DNA of 64,000 nt from Flavobacteriaceae bacterium. Lineage in GTDB: Bacteria > Bacteroidota > Bacteroidia > Flavobacteriales > Flavobacteriaceae. Positions within the stretch are counted from its first letter, which is position 1. Each line of letters begins with the position of its first letter. The stretch is taken from positions 1-64,000 of the forward strand of contig JABSPK010000007.1 of NCBI GenBank assembly GCA_013214065.1, given 5' to 3'. The notes beneath the pieces were generated by a model. That model was not told the DNA's origin. It searched no databases and saw nothing but the letters and a program-made list of their open reading frames with translations. Shown here piece after piece: positions 10,101 through 18,291 of this stretch. The translations under genes were made by a program, and so were the position numbers.

Positions 10101-10640
10101 AAGGCCTACGACCTGTTGAATGACATTTATTCCGGAGCGTTGTTGGAAAAGGACGAAGAAGAACGATTTTATGGCATTGAACAGTTGGCGTTCGTTGAAT
10201 TGTCAAGGATGGTGCATAAGTACGGCAAACAGCTAAAACTCACTAAAAAGGAAAAGGATCGGTTCAAGAACCTACCGGTCGATGTCCGTGTGGTCATCGA
10301 TTGGAACCATAGTGAAACGGACATCGATCTGTGGGTGGTCGATCCTATGGGCGAAAAGGCCTATTATGGGAATACCGAGACGAAGATCGGCGGCCGGATG
10401 TCTGAAGACATGACCGAAGGATATGGCCCAGAAGAATTCATGCTCAAAAAAGCCCCTAAGGGAACTTTTCAGGTAATGGCGGATTATTTTGCCGATGACC
10501 TTCAAAAGATTTCAGGCCCCACCATTTTGAAAGCGACCTTTTTCACCAATTATGGTCGGTCGAATGAAAAGAAGCGAACCCTTGTGGTGCGTCTCGATAA
10601 AGAAGAGGATGAACTGGAAATAGGAAGCTTGATCTTTTGA
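7164..10640 (+). CDS. Secreted VIT/vWA protein with TonB-plug and DUF2135 domains
   Basis: A 1,158-aa protein with an N-terminal signal peptide (cleavage near SMAQ, residue 19). Domains in order: VIT (about 25-155); vWA-like with an intact MIDAS (DASFS 261-265, T328 in GGT, D347 in FSDG); a helical segment; a Pro/Thr-rich linker (580-625); CarboxypepD_reg beta-sandwich (631-700); a SusC-type TonB-receptor plug (about 715-835: ALDEVVVTAMG, LLSGKAAGVQI, VVIRGYNS, NPLFIVDG, GRNGVVVITTKKG); TPR-like helices (850-1010); and a C-terminal DUF2135 domain. No beta-barrel follows the plug, so this is not a transporter. It probably acts in the periplasm or on the cell surface as a metal-dependent adhesion or scaffold protein. 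It stands alone between terminators and a convergent gene. Confidence 0.85.
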   Translation: MKKISTLLLLFVFSQSMAQKALAVRLKDSSQLKLSSLHISVNIVGNFAQTTYDMQFYNGLDRTLEGELVFPLAEGQAVSEFAMDVNGQLRAAVIVERELARVAFESTVRQTIDPGLLEKTEGNNYKARIYPILPKSNKHIVLTFEQQLTVIGEEHLYELPLDFKEKLDDFALDMKVYQRKEAPLFKQNGYKGLVFGKSDGPYTATLQRRHHAPNDPIVLALPNAGYSTNIQGHKDYFYFNKKLKPNTRVKRKPRSINLMWDASFSAQHRNLEKELALLDGYFEYLQEVDVRLVVFSNRIHKEEKFKIRAGKWEALRTILSNVAYDGGTAFGGLESLPIAEEALLFSDGLDNLGGLAQTEKYPIYTINSNTSANHATLRRIATESGGNYLNLGRLPNKQAQLLLQRETFQFLGTNTPNTINEVYPREITNVTEDFAISGRYSEESSLELLFGYGGKVTERIRVDITDPNPNTLAKRLWAKLKLADLNLNKKANKAQIVTLAKSHHLITDYTSMLILDRLEDYVRYRIEPPQAMKADYKARLDEIASFEQDDLQELEERREWLLDDYEDITDWYQTTYPIKTTPKIKNEATASSPQPVTPTNTTSQHPTAQVAAPIAVSDATTINNEIDTSRPVITGVVVDGDNLPLPGASIIVKGTNRGTQTDFDGNFAINAETDEALEISYIGFNTTQVPVGQRDRFSIKLETSSQALDEVVVTAMGISREKKALGYAVTTVTSEEWDGASQSDVARLLSGKAAGVQITEAAGASGTAERVVIRGYNSISSDSNPLFIVDGHPMVAGEVVLPEDIEEIEELKGLSAGALYGTRGRNGVVVITTKKGKTSNQEAIEGFSKTIADKIAVKPWDPNTPYLKALRQEATTALAYKKYFELRENYVNTPSFYLDVSDFFDAKGRSDLALTVLTNLMEIELQNHEVMRALGYKLEYFEAFELAAVVYRKVLELRPEEPQSYRDLALVYEETGHFKKAYDLLNDIYSGALLEKDEEERFYGIEQLAFVELSRMVHKYGKQLKLTKKEKDRFKNLPVDVRVVIDWNHSETDIDLWVVDPMGEKAYYGNTETKIGGRMSEDMTEGYGPEEFMLKKAPKGTFQVMADYFADDLQKISGPTILKATFFTNYGRSNEKKRTLVVRLDKEEDELEIGSLIF

Positions 10641-10717
10641 TTGGAATCGCCTTGGCCCCAGATAGTTCAGGTATTAATGGGTTATTCGAGCGCTATGTTG
10701 AATGAAACCTACTTCGT

Positions 10718-11473
10718 TCACCGGAACAAGATCGCTACGGCGCCAACGGCCGTAACGGCCAAAATAAAATAGCGATAGCTTTGCTCCCCGATTTTCTTGA
10801 CCAAAAACACCCCGGTGACCAAGCCGACCAAGATAGCGGGCAGCAGTTTGAGATTGATTTCTAGGGTTTCTACCGAAATGGTCTCCCAGACGAAAAGGTG
10901 GAAGGGCAATTTGAAGGCATTGGTGATCAAAAACAACCAGGCCGCAGTACCCACAAAGGCATTTTTGGGCAATTTGAGGGCTAGAAAAAAGATATTGGTA
11001 AAGGCCCCCGCCAAATTACCGATCATGGTGCAAATGCCGGCCAAGATGCCAATGCCCCCTGCGAATCCCCAATGTTCGGGCACGGCTTTGGTCTTCATCC
11101 GATCCCAGTACACCAAAACGCCCAAGCTGAGGTAGATGATGACGACCATGCCGATCTTGAATTCGGTTTCCGGCAGATCCTTCCCCAAGAAGGTGCCCAG
11201 TAAGATGCCCGCGAGCATCCAAGGCAAGAATCGCAGCAAATACTTCCATTGGGTATGCCGATTGTAATAGAGCACTGCGAACACATCGCCGACCAATAAT
11301 AGAGGTATGATGAGTCCCGTTGATTGCCGGGCACCAAAGGCCAATGCCATTAAGGTGACATTGAAGATCGACATGCCTTTCAAGCCGGCTTTCGAAACCC
11401 CCATTAAAAAGGACGCGGTAAAGGCCAATACCCAAGAGGAGGTTGAAAGGTCGATGGTCGAAAGTGTTTGCAT
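10718..11473 (-). CDS. TauE/SafE family sulfite/anion exporter
   Basis: A 251-aa inner-membrane protein with about eight hydrophobic helices and the family's N-terminal pattern (SFLMGVSKAGLKGMSIFNVTLMA) plus a second related half after residue 130 (GFAGGIGILAGICTMIGNLAGAF). The family exports sulfite, sulfoacetate or other small anions; the substrate here is unknown. It is divergent from the symporter at 11639. A TAnnTTTG-type element sits 16 nt upstream of the ATG. Confidence 0.85.
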   Translation of the reverse strand: MQTLSTIDLSTSSWVLAFTASFLMGVSKAGLKGMSIFNVTLMALAFGARQSTGLIIPLLLVGDVFAVLYYNRHTQWKYLLRFLPWMLAGILLGTFLGKDLPETEFKIGMVVIIYLSLGVLVYWDRMKTKAVPEHWGFAGGIGILAGICTMIGNLAGAFTNIFFLALKLPKNAFVGTAAWLFLITNAFKLPFHLFVWETISVETLEINLKLLPAILVGLVTGVFLVKKIGEQSYRYFILAVTAVGAVAILFR

Positions 11474-11488
11474 ACAGGCTAGCTACCG

Positions 11489-11519
11489 CAAAAATACCCA
11501 TTCTCCGCTCAAGGGCGAA
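11489..11519 (-). promoter_or_regulatory. Promoter-like element for TauE gene
   Basis: On the minus strand an exact -7 element TATTTTTG (11496-11489) is preceded after 20 nt by TTC (11519-11517), a weak match to the -33 TTG. Confidence 0.4.
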
Positions 11520-11638
11520 CCGTCTTTTGCCGTTGATAGCATTTTGTCATTCTTTGCTAGGAATTTTGCAAAAACAAGGGGGCGTTCAAGGCCGTGCCAA
11601 AAAAGTAATATCTTTAGAAATCAACCAATTAATAAACT

Positions 11639-13450
11639 ATGCAACTCAGTACCCTCGACTATGTGCTGATTTTCGGCTTTTTTGCCATCGTGCTCTCTAT
11701 TGGGATCTACGTATCGAAAAAATCAGGCAAAGACTCCTCTGAATACTTTCTTTCTGGCCGAACCATGCCCTGGTGGCTGTTGGGCCTTTCGATGGTCGCT
11801 ACGACCTTTTCGACCGACACCCCCAATCTGGTGACCGATTTGGTCCGCTCGAGCGGAGTCTCCGCCAACTGGGGCTGGTGGTGTTTTTTGTTGACGGGGA
11901 TGCTGACGGTTTTCGTATATGCCAAACTCTGGCGTAAGTCGAATGTCAAGACCGATTTGGAATTCTATGAACTACGCTATGGGGGCAAACCCGCAAGCTT
12001 TCTTCGCAAGTTCCGCGCCGTGTATTTGGGCATCCTGTTCAATGTGATTACCATGTCGGCCGTGACCTTGGCGGCGATCAAGATCGGCGGCGTAATGTTG
12101 GGCTTGGAGCCTTGGGTCACCGTAGTGGCCGCAGGTCTGATCACTGTCGTTTTTAGTGCCTTAGGCGGATTCAAAGGGGTGGTCTACAGTGATTTTCTCT
12201 TGTTTTTCGTGGCCATGGCCGGGGCTATAGGCGCTGCGGTCTATTTGGTCAACCTCCCTGAAGTTGGGGGTATCGAGGCTATTCTACAGAACGAGAACGT
12301 CAAGGATAAGCTGAGCATCCTTCCAGATTTCAGCGATAAAAAAGCCTTGATTACCATGCTGATCATTCCCCTTGCGGTACAATGGTGGAGTTCATGGTAC
12401 CCTGGCGGTGAGCCCGGAGGCGGGGGGTATATCGCCCAGCGCATGCTGGCAGCGAAAAATGAGAACCACGCCATTGGGGCGACCTTCTTTTTCAACATCA
12501 TGCACTATGCTTTGCGGCCTTGGCCTTGGATTTTGGTCGCTTTGGCCTCTTTGGTCATCTATCCGGATGTGGCGAGTATACATGAGGCTTTTCCGAACGT
12601 AGCGGCCGACAAATTGGGCCATGACCTGGCCTATTCGGCCATGTTGACCAAATTACCCAGCGGGTTATTGGGTATCGTTTTGGCCTCTTTGGTCGCAGCC
12701 TATATGAGTACGATTTCTACGCAGCTCAATTGGGGGTCGAGTTATATGGTGTTCGATTTTTACAAACAACAGATCAATCCGAACGCCACTGAAAAGCAGA
12801 TGGTCGCTGTTGGGCGGTTGTCAACGGTGATCTTGATGGTTTTGAGTGCCTTTTTGGCCTTGGCCATGCAGAACGCAATGGGCATCTTCAACTTGCTACT
12901 GTCTTTTGGAGCGGGAACCGGACTCATCTTTATCCTGCGCTGGTTCTGGTGGCGGATCAATGCGTGGAGTGAGATAACGGCCATGTTCTCATCGGGTATT
13001 CTAGCCATTCTGTTGGAGACCACCTCCCTGAGAGATTTTTTGTTCGGCGCCGAAAATGGCTTGTTGCCCGACTGGGGCGAACTGCCCTTTATCATGGTCA
13101 TCACCACTATCATTTGGTTGACGGCCACCTTTGTGACCCAACCCGAGTCTAAAGAAGTCTTGCAGCAGTTCTATAAGAAAATCCAACCTGGGGGTCCAGG
13201 CTGGTCTAAAGTTATCGCGGAAGCCGAAGGGGAATCGGTCGATATCGTCGAGGAGGGTGCTAAATGGAGTGTGCCCTCGGGGATTACCGCCATGTTATTG
13301 GGGGTATTGTTGATTTACACCATAATGTTCGCCACCGGATACTGGATCTATGGTGAAACGACCTTGGCGATGGTACTGACCGTTGTGGCGGCCGTATCGG
13401 GGTACCTGCTTACACGGGTTTGGAATACTATGAAAGACAACATCCTTTGA
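11639..13450 (+). CDS. Sodium:solute symporter (SSS/SLC5 family)
   Basis: A 603-aa inner-membrane protein with about 13-14 helices and SSS features: the SGRTMPWWLLGLSMVATTFS segment near the N-terminus, LGGFKGVVYSDFLLF, and a helix containing AAYMSTISTQLNWGSSY. It imports an organic solute with Na+. The next gene starts 1 nt after its stop and encodes a NagX-like membrane protein, so an amino-sugar or other sugar substrate is a reasonable guess, but nothing in the sequence proves it. Confidence 0.85.
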   Translation: MQLSTLDYVLIFGFFAIVLSIGIYVSKKSGKDSSEYFLSGRTMPWWLLGLSMVATTFSTDTPNLVTDLVRSSGVSANWGWWCFLLTGMLTVFVYAKLWRKSNVKTDLEFYELRYGGKPASFLRKFRAVYLGILFNVITMSAVTLAAIKIGGVMLGLEPWVTVVAAGLITVVFSALGGFKGVVYSDFLLFFVAMAGAIGAAVYLVNLPEVGGIEAILQNENVKDKLSILPDFSDKKALITMLIIPLAVQWWSSWYPGGEPGGGGYIAQRMLAAKNENHAIGATFFFNIMHYALRPWPWILVALASLVIYPDVASIHEAFPNVAADKLGHDLAYSAMLTKLPSGLLGIVLASLVAAYMSTISTQLNWGSSYMVFDFYKQQINPNATEKQMVAVGRLSTVILMVLSAFLALAMQNAMGIFNLLLSFGAGTGLIFILRWFWWRINAWSEITAMFSSGILAILLETTSLRDFLFGAENGLLPDWGELPFIMVITTIIWLTATFVTQPESKEVLQQFYKKIQPGGPGWSKVIAEAEGESVDIVEEGAKWSVPSGITAMLLGVLLIYTIMFATGYWIYGETTLAMVLTVVAAVSGYLLTRVWNTMKDNIL

Positions 13451-13451
13451 T

Positions 13452-14540
13452 ATGAAAAATAGAATCCTTTCCGTCGATATCTTTCGGGGCATGACCATCG
13501 TGTTGATGATCTTGGTGAACACACCCGGCACCTGGTCGAATGTCTACGCCCCTCTTTTACATGCGAAATGGCATGGGTACACCCCAACAGATCTGGTTTT
13601 TCCGTTTTTCCTGTTCATCGTGGGTACCTCGATTGTCTTCGCCTATCAAAACAAGCAGGCTTCCCCCGTGATTTATAAGAAAATAACCATACGAAGCCTA
13701 AAACTGATCGGCTTGGGATTGTTCCTTGGGGCCTTCACTATTAGTTTTCCCTTCATCAAAGAGTTCGCCGACATCCGTTTTCCGGGGGTATTGCAACGTA
13801 TCGGCGTCGTCTTTTTCTTCGCGGCCTTGTTGTTCTTGAACCTGCATTGGAAAAAGTTGATCTGGGCGGCGGTTGCCTTGTTGGTGGGGTATTATTTATT
13901 GATGGCCTTCGTACCCGTTGAGGGGGTGGCCTCGACCTTTGAACGTGCGCCGAACAACCTGGCCAACTATATCGACGTACAGTTGTTCGGCACCCACAAC
14001 TACAAGCCCGATTACGATCCAGAGGGATTGTTAAGTACGATACCTTCGGTGGTGAGTTCCGTATTGGGGATTTTCACCGGATTGATTTTGGTATCGAAAC
14101 AGCAAAAGAAAGCCACCCTGCTCTTTGGCATCGGCGGCGGCCTTTTGCTTTTGGGACACCTCTGGGATTTTGTCTTTCCGATCAATAAAGCCCTTTGGAC
14201 CAGCAGCTTCGTGTTGGTGACCGCAGGCTGGGCCAACATTGTTTTGGCACTGATCTATTACTTGACCGATATCAAGGACATCCGATTCGGAAGTATCTTT
14301 CGCTACGCCGGGGCCAATGCGATCGTGGTCTATTTCCTATCGAGCTTTATCAGCAAATTGTTTTACCTGATCAAGGTGGATGGGGAGACCTCTCTCCATG
14401 GCTGGTTGTTCCAAACGATTTACGTACATGACGGTATATCGATGGAACTTTCATCCTTGCTCTACGGATTGACGGTAGTGGGTTTTTATTGCCTGCTCGC
14501 CTATGTGCTTTACAAGCGGAAGATCTTCATCAAAGTTTAG
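13452..14540 (+). CDS. COG4299/HGSNAT-like membrane protein (NagX-like, DUF5009/DUF1624)
   Basis: A 362-aa protein with about ten helices and the family N-terminus LSVDIFRGMTIVLMILVN followed by WHGYTPTDLVFPFFLFIVG. Relatives are heparan-alpha-glucosaminide N-acetyltransferase and bacterial NagX, predicted in N-acetylglucosamine and chitin catabolic loci. The activity is either transmembrane acetylation of amino sugars or transport, which the sequence cannot decide. It is translationally adjacent to the symporter (1-nt gap) and overlaps the convergent ribE stop by 4 bp. Confidence 0.8.
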   Translation: MKNRILSVDIFRGMTIVLMILVNTPGTWSNVYAPLLHAKWHGYTPTDLVFPFFLFIVGTSIVFAYQNKQASPVIYKKITIRSLKLIGLGLFLGAFTISFPFIKEFADIRFPGVLQRIGVVFFFAALLFLNLHWKKLIWAAVALLVGYYLLMAFVPVEGVASTFERAPNNLANYIDVQLFGTHNYKPDYDPEGLLSTIPSVVSSVLGIFTGLILVSKQQKKATLLFGIGGGLLLLGHLWDFVFPINKALWTSSFVLVTAGWANIVLALIYYLTDIKDIRFGSIFRYAGANAIVVYFLSSFISKLFYLIKVDGETSLHGWLFQTIYVHDGISMELSSLLYGLTVVGFYCLLAYVLYKRKIFIKV

Positions 14541-15127
14541 TCGCGCAATGTGATCAAGCGGGCCACATACTTTCCGATTACATCGAATTCAAGGTTGACA
14601 GTATCGCCTACCTTATAGCTATGGAATCGCGTATGCTCGTAGGTATATGGAATAATGGCCACACTGAAGGCATCACGTTTGGAGTCGACTACGGTCAAGC
14701 TTACGCCGTCAACGGTAATCGAACCTTTTTCAATGGTGATATTCCCTAAATCGGGATCGTATCGGAAGCTGAAGAACCAGCTGCCGTCCTTTTCCTCAAT
14801 GGCGGTGCAGGTCGCGGTCTGGTCGACATGACCCTGTACGATATGGCCATCGAGCCGTGCACCCATTTTCATGGCCCGTTCGAGGTTGACCACGGATCCC
14901 TCGCTAAGACCGCCTAGGCTCGATTTTTCCAAGGTTTCGGCAATGGCCGTTACCGTATATCCGGTCTCGTTCAAGGCAACGACGGTCAAGCAAACGCCAT
15001 TGTGTGCCAGGCTCTGATCGATCTGCAGTTCGGGAGTGAGTTCTGAATCGATCGTAAGGTGTAAATTCGAACCTTCGGCCTCCAATTTCGCCACGGTTCC
15101 TAGGGTTTCAATAATGCCCGTAAACAT
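14537..15127 (-). CDS. ribE: Riboflavin synthase, alpha subunit
   Basis: A 196-aa enzyme converting two 6,7-dimethyl-8-ribityllumazine molecules into riboflavin and a pyrimidinedione. It begins with the hallmark MFTGIIETLG and has two homologous beta-barrels (residues 1-96 and 97-190), each with a G-V-S/C-L-T-V core (NGVCLTVV, DGVSLTVV), plus GHIVQGHVD at the interface. Full length for the family. No FMN riboswitch is evident in the 55 nt between it and the divergent pdxA. Confidence 0.95.
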   Translation of the reverse strand: MFTGIIETLGTVAKLEAEGSNLHLTIDSELTPELQIDQSLAHNGVCLTVVALNETGYTVTAIAETLEKSSLGGLSEGSVVNLERAMKMGARLDGHIVQGHVDQTATCTAIEEKDGSWFFSFRYDPDLGNITIEKGSITVDGVSLTVVDSKRDAFSVAIIPYTYEHTRFHSYKVGDTVNLEFDVIGKYVARLITLRD

Positions 15128-15182
15128 AATCGTATAATTAAGTAGCTTTGCGTGGTAAAATTAGGCAATGCGTTTTTGATTT

Positions 15183-16259
15183 ATGGGCGAACAGCGAAAA
15201 ATACGGTTGGGAATTTCAGTGGGTGATTTGAACGGCATCGGCTGCGAAGTCGCACTTCGTTCCTTCGAGGATGCCCGAATGTTCGATTTCTGTACACCGG
15301 TCCTATTCGCTTCGAACAAGGCGATATCGCATCAAAAACAGACCCTGGGCATTCCGATCAGCTTTAATGGAATCCGAGAGGCATCAAAGGCGGTTGACGG
15401 CAAGTTGAACGTGGTCAACGTTTGGAGAGAGCCCTTTGAGACCGAATTCGGCCAAGCTACCGCATCAGGGGGTGAATTCGCGATCAAGTCGTTGCGAGCT
15501 GCAGTGACGAGTTTAAAGAAAAATGAAATCGACGTTTTGGTGACCGCCCCGATCAACAAGAACAACATCCAATCGGAAGCTTTTAATTTTCCGGGGCATA
15601 CCGATTTTTTGGCCCAGGAACTCGAAGGCGAAAGCCTGATGTTCATGGTGGCAGGTTCGCTCCGTGTCGGTTTGTTGACCGATCATATCGCAGTGAAGGA
15701 AGTAGCGGCGAGCATCAGTTCGAAGGTGGTGCGCAACAAGGTGCTGACCATGTTGAAATCTTTGAAAATGGACTTCGGGATCCGTAAACCGAAAATCGCC
15801 CTATTAGGCATCAACCCCCATAGTGGGGATAACGGCACGATCGGCGAGGAAGACGAAAAAGTCATGAAACCCACCATTGAAGGCCTATTCAATGAAGGGC
15901 ATTTGGTTTATGGGCCCTATTCCGCGGATAGTTTTTTCGGTTCGAACGGCCATCATAAGTTCGATGCCATCTTGGCGGCCTATCACGACCAAGGGCTGAT
16001 CCCGTTCAAAACCCTATCGTTCGGGCAAGGGGTGAACTTCACCGCCGGACTTTCAAAAGTACGTACCTCACCAGACCACGGAACGGCCTATGAGATCGCC
16101 GGTCAAGGCAAGGCCGATGCCAGCTCGTTCAAAGAGGCGGTATTCACGGCCCTCAAGGTATTCAAGAACCGAAAGGAGTTCGCCGAACTCACCCAAAATC
16201 CGCTAAAAAAGCAAAACCCCAAGAACCATAACAAAAAAGGGAAGGGGGCAACGGCATAA
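15183..16259 (+). CDS. pdxA: 4-hydroxythreonine-4-phosphate dehydrogenase
   Basis: A 358-aa enzyme of the DXP-dependent pyridoxal phosphate pathway, oxidising and decarboxylating 4-phosphohydroxy-L-threonine with NAD+. The metal ligands are present: His168 (LLTDHIA), His213 (NPHSGD) and His268 (AAYHDQG). So are the GHTD motif (138-141) and TSPDHGTAYEIAGQG. The C-terminus has a lysine-rich extension (KKQNPKNHNKKGKG) that is probably disordered. Divergent from ribE; an exact -7 element TAGCTTTG (15143-15150) lies 33 nt upstream without a clear -33 box. Confidence 0.95.
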   Translation: MGEQRKIRLGISVGDLNGIGCEVALRSFEDARMFDFCTPVLFASNKAISHQKQTLGIPISFNGIREASKAVDGKLNVVNVWREPFETEFGQATASGGEFAIKSLRAAVTSLKKNEIDVLVTAPINKNNIQSEAFNFPGHTDFLAQELEGESLMFMVAGSLRVGLLTDHIAVKEVAASISSKVVRNKVLTMLKSLKMDFGIRKPKIALLGINPHSGDNGTIGEEDEKVMKPTIEGLFNEGHLVYGPYSADSFFGSNGHHKFDAILAAYHDQGLIPFKTLSFGQGVNFTAGLSKVRTSPDHGTAYEIAGQGKADASSFKEAVFTALKVFKNRKEFAELTQNPLKKQNPKNHNKKGKGATA

Positions 16260-16285
16260 AACCCTATTTTTATTTGGTTTAGGAA

Positions 16286-16315
16286 TTGTGCTTTTGCAAA
16301 TAAATGGTATCTTTG
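16286..16315 (+). promoter_or_regulatory. Consensus flavobacterial promoter for DUF177-rpmF
   Basis: TTG (16286-16288), a 19-nt spacer and an exact TATCTTTG (16308-16315). The expected leader before the ATG at 16360 is about 40 nt. Confidence 0.75.
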
Positions 16316-16359
16316 CCCCCGCCTTATCAGGCTGATGCACAAATGATAAGTGTAGGAAC

Positions 16360-16890
16360 ATGAAGTTGAGAGCGTTTTATATTCCATTTTCGGGACTAAA
16401 ACAGGGAAAACACGAATTTGCGTATTCAATTGACAATGCGTTCTTTGAATCTTTTGATTACCAAGAGTTTAACGACTCAGCAATAGAGGTCGTAGCCGTT
16501 TTGAACAAAATGAGCACGATGATGGAACTCGAGATAGCGGCCAGCGGAACGGTCAACGTCAATTGCGACGTAACCAATGAACCCTTCGACCTGCCCCTTA
16601 GCGCGAGTTTGCCGTTGGTCATTAAATTCGGGGAGGAATTCAACGATGAGGATGATGAAATCCTGATCCTTCCGCATGGCGAACACCAGTTCAGCATCGC
16701 ACAATACATGTATGAAATGCTTGTATTGGCCGTTCCCCAGAAACGGGTGCATCCAGGGGTAGCCGATGGCAGTTTGCAATCGGAAGCCCTCGATAAACTC
16801 GAAACCCTTGGTTTGAAAGAAGAGAACGAGACATCAGAACAGACCGACCCGCGATGGGACGATTTAAAAAAATTATTAAACGATAAATAG
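16360..16890 (+). CDS. DUF177 (YceD) family protein
   Basis: A 176-aa soluble acidic protein. The family is nearly always encoded immediately upstream of rpmF and is linked to 23S rRNA processing or ribosome assembly in other bacteria. Here the rpmF start lies 6 nt after its stop. The CDVTNEPF segment corresponds to the family's cysteine region (CxRTLEPF-like), with only one cysteine kept. The C-terminus has the usual PRWDDLKKLL ending. Confidence 0.9.
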   Translation: MKLRAFYIPFSGLKQGKHEFAYSIDNAFFESFDYQEFNDSAIEVVAVLNKMSTMMELEIAASGTVNVNCDVTNEPFDLPLSASLPLVIKFGEEFNDEDDEILILPHGEHQFSIAQYMYEMLVLAVPQKRVHPGVADGSLQSEALDKLETLGLKEENETSEQTDPRWDDLKKLLNDK

Positions 16891-16896
16891 GTAACG

Positions 16897-17097
16897 ATGG
16901 CACATCCTAAAAGAAAAATATCAAAAACCAGAAGGGACAAAAGACGTACCCATTACAAGGCCACTATGCCAACCATCGCCAAAGATCCTTCAACTGGCGA
17001 GATGCATTTGTTCCACAGGGCGCACTGGCATGAGGGCAAATTGTATTATAGAGGTCAGGTTTTGATCGACAAAGCCGAAGAGGAAAACGCTGCTTAA
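16897..17097 (+). CDS. rpmF: 50S ribosomal protein L32
   Basis: A 66-aa basic protein beginning [20 protein letters not shown], the L32 signature. The zinc-binding cysteines of some L32 forms are absent (C-minus type), as is usual in this phylum. Co-transcribed with the DUF177 gene and closed by a strong terminator. Confidence 0.97.
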   Translation: MAHPKRKISKTRRDKRRTHYKATMPTIAKDPSTGEMHLFHRAHWHEGKLYYRGQVLIDKAEEENAA

Positions 17098-17123
17098 GCG
17101 ACTTCGGATACCGAAAAAATGGA

Positions 17124-17157
17124 ACTCCCGACGTGAAGAATGTCGGGAGTTTTTTTA
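17124..17157 (+). terminator. Strong rho-independent terminator after rpmF
   Basis: A 9-bp stem ACTCCCGAC (17124-17132) / GTCGGGAGT (17142-17150) followed by seven T residues. Confidence 0.9.
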
Positions 17158-17231
17158 TGGGGCGAATTTTTCGAAAACAATCAATTTTGGCACAAAAAGT
17201 CATGGAAAATCACTATTTTTCACCGCTTTTG

Positions 17232-17255
17232 GGTCAAAAACACAACTTTTTGACC
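17232..17255. promoter_or_regulatory. Perfect inverted repeat before fabH
   Basis: GGTCAAAAA (17232-17240) and TTTTTGACC (17247-17255) flank a 6-nt spacer and end just 5-17 nt before the possible fabH start codons. It could be an operator or a translational control hairpin. Confidence 0.5.
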
Positions 17256-17271
17256 AAAAATGAAGGGCAAT

Positions 17272-18267
17272 ATGACTAAACTAAAAGCAGCAATTACCGC
17301 TGTTGGGGCCTATGTCCCAGAATTCGTTTTGACCAACAAATTGTTGGAGGGTATGGTCGATACCAATGATGAATGGATCACAAGTAGAACCGGAATCAAA
17401 GAACGAAGGATCTTGAAGGAAGAAGGCAAAGGCACCTCCTTCATGGCCATCAAAGCCGCGGAAGACCTTATGGCCAAGACGGGTTTGGATCCAAAAGACA
17501 TCGACATGATCATCATGGCTACGGCCACTCCCGACCTTCCGGTCGCTGCGACCGGTGCTTATGTGGCCTCCGAGATCGGAGCAACGAACGCCTTTTCATA
17601 TGACCTTCAAGCCGCATGCAGTAGCTTTCTTTACGGCATGTCTACCGCCGCTTCGTATGTGGAGTCGGGCCGTTACAAAAAAGTGTTGTTGATCGGGGCC
17701 GATAAGATGTCTTCGATCATTGATTATACCGACCGTACCACCTGTATCATTTTCGGTGATGGGGCCGGGGCCGTTCTTTTCGAACCCAATGAAGAAGGGA
17801 TGGGCTTACAAGATGAGTATCTACGATCCGATGGGATTGGACGACAATTCTTGAAAATCGATGCAGGCGGATCGATCTTACCTGCAAGTACCGAAACGGT
17901 GAACAACAAACAACATTATGTATTTCAAGACGGAAAATCGGTGTTCAAATTCGCGGTTTCGAATATGGCCGATGTTTCCGCCAAGATCATGGAGCGCAAC
18001 GCGTTGACCCATGAAGACGTGCATTGGTTGGTACCGCACCAAGCCAACAAACGGATCATTGATGCCACTGCAAGGCGTATGGGCCTTGATGATGCGAAGG
18101 TGATGATGAACATCCACCGATACGGCAATACGACTTCGGCCACCTTGCCGTTGCTTTTGCACGATTATGAAAAACAACTGAAAAAAGGGGATAATCTGGT
18201 ATTCGCGGCCTTCGGGGGCGGATTCACATGGGGTTCCGTTTACCTGAAATGGGCCTATAATTCATAA
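17272..18267 (+). CDS. fabH: Beta-ketoacyl-ACP synthase III
   Basis: A 331-aa initiating condensing enzyme of type II fatty acid synthesis, joining acetyl-CoA and malonyl-ACP. The catalytic triad is visible: Cys116 (LQAACSSFLYG), His in VPHQANKRI and Asn in YGNTTSA. I choose the ATG at 17272 because MTKLKAAITAVGAYVPE matches the family start and an AAGGG lies just upstream; the in-frame ATG at 17260 adds four residues. It heads a cluster with accB and accC, linking initiation of fatty acid synthesis with malonyl-CoA supply. Confidence 0.95.
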   Translation: MTKLKAAITAVGAYVPEFVLTNKLLEGMVDTNDEWITSRTGIKERRILKEEGKGTSFMAIKAAEDLMAKTGLDPKDIDMIIMATATPDLPVAATGAYVASEIGATNAFSYDLQAACSSFLYGMSTAASYVESGRYKKVLLIGADKMSSIIDYTDRTTCIIFGDGAGAVLFEPNEEGMGLQDEYLRSDGIGRQFLKIDAGGSILPASTETVNNKQHYVFQDGKSVFKFAVSNMADVSAKIMERNALTHEDVHWLVPHQANKRIIDATARRMGLDDAKVMMNIHRYGNTTSATLPLLLHDYEKQLKKGDNLVFAAFGGGFTWGSVYLKWAYNS

Positions 18268-18291
18268 CATCAACTAACTAAATCAAATTCA

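Noticed and set aside
15128-15182. FMN riboswitch or PLP-responsive element between ribE and pdxA
   Set aside because: The gap is only 55 nt, too short for a riboswitch, and holds nothing beyond a promoter -7 element.
17186-17201. TGGCAC box upstream of fabH as a sigma-54 promoter
   Set aside because: The -12 position reads GTCAT with no GC at the required spacing; a six-base match alone is expected by chance many times in the window.
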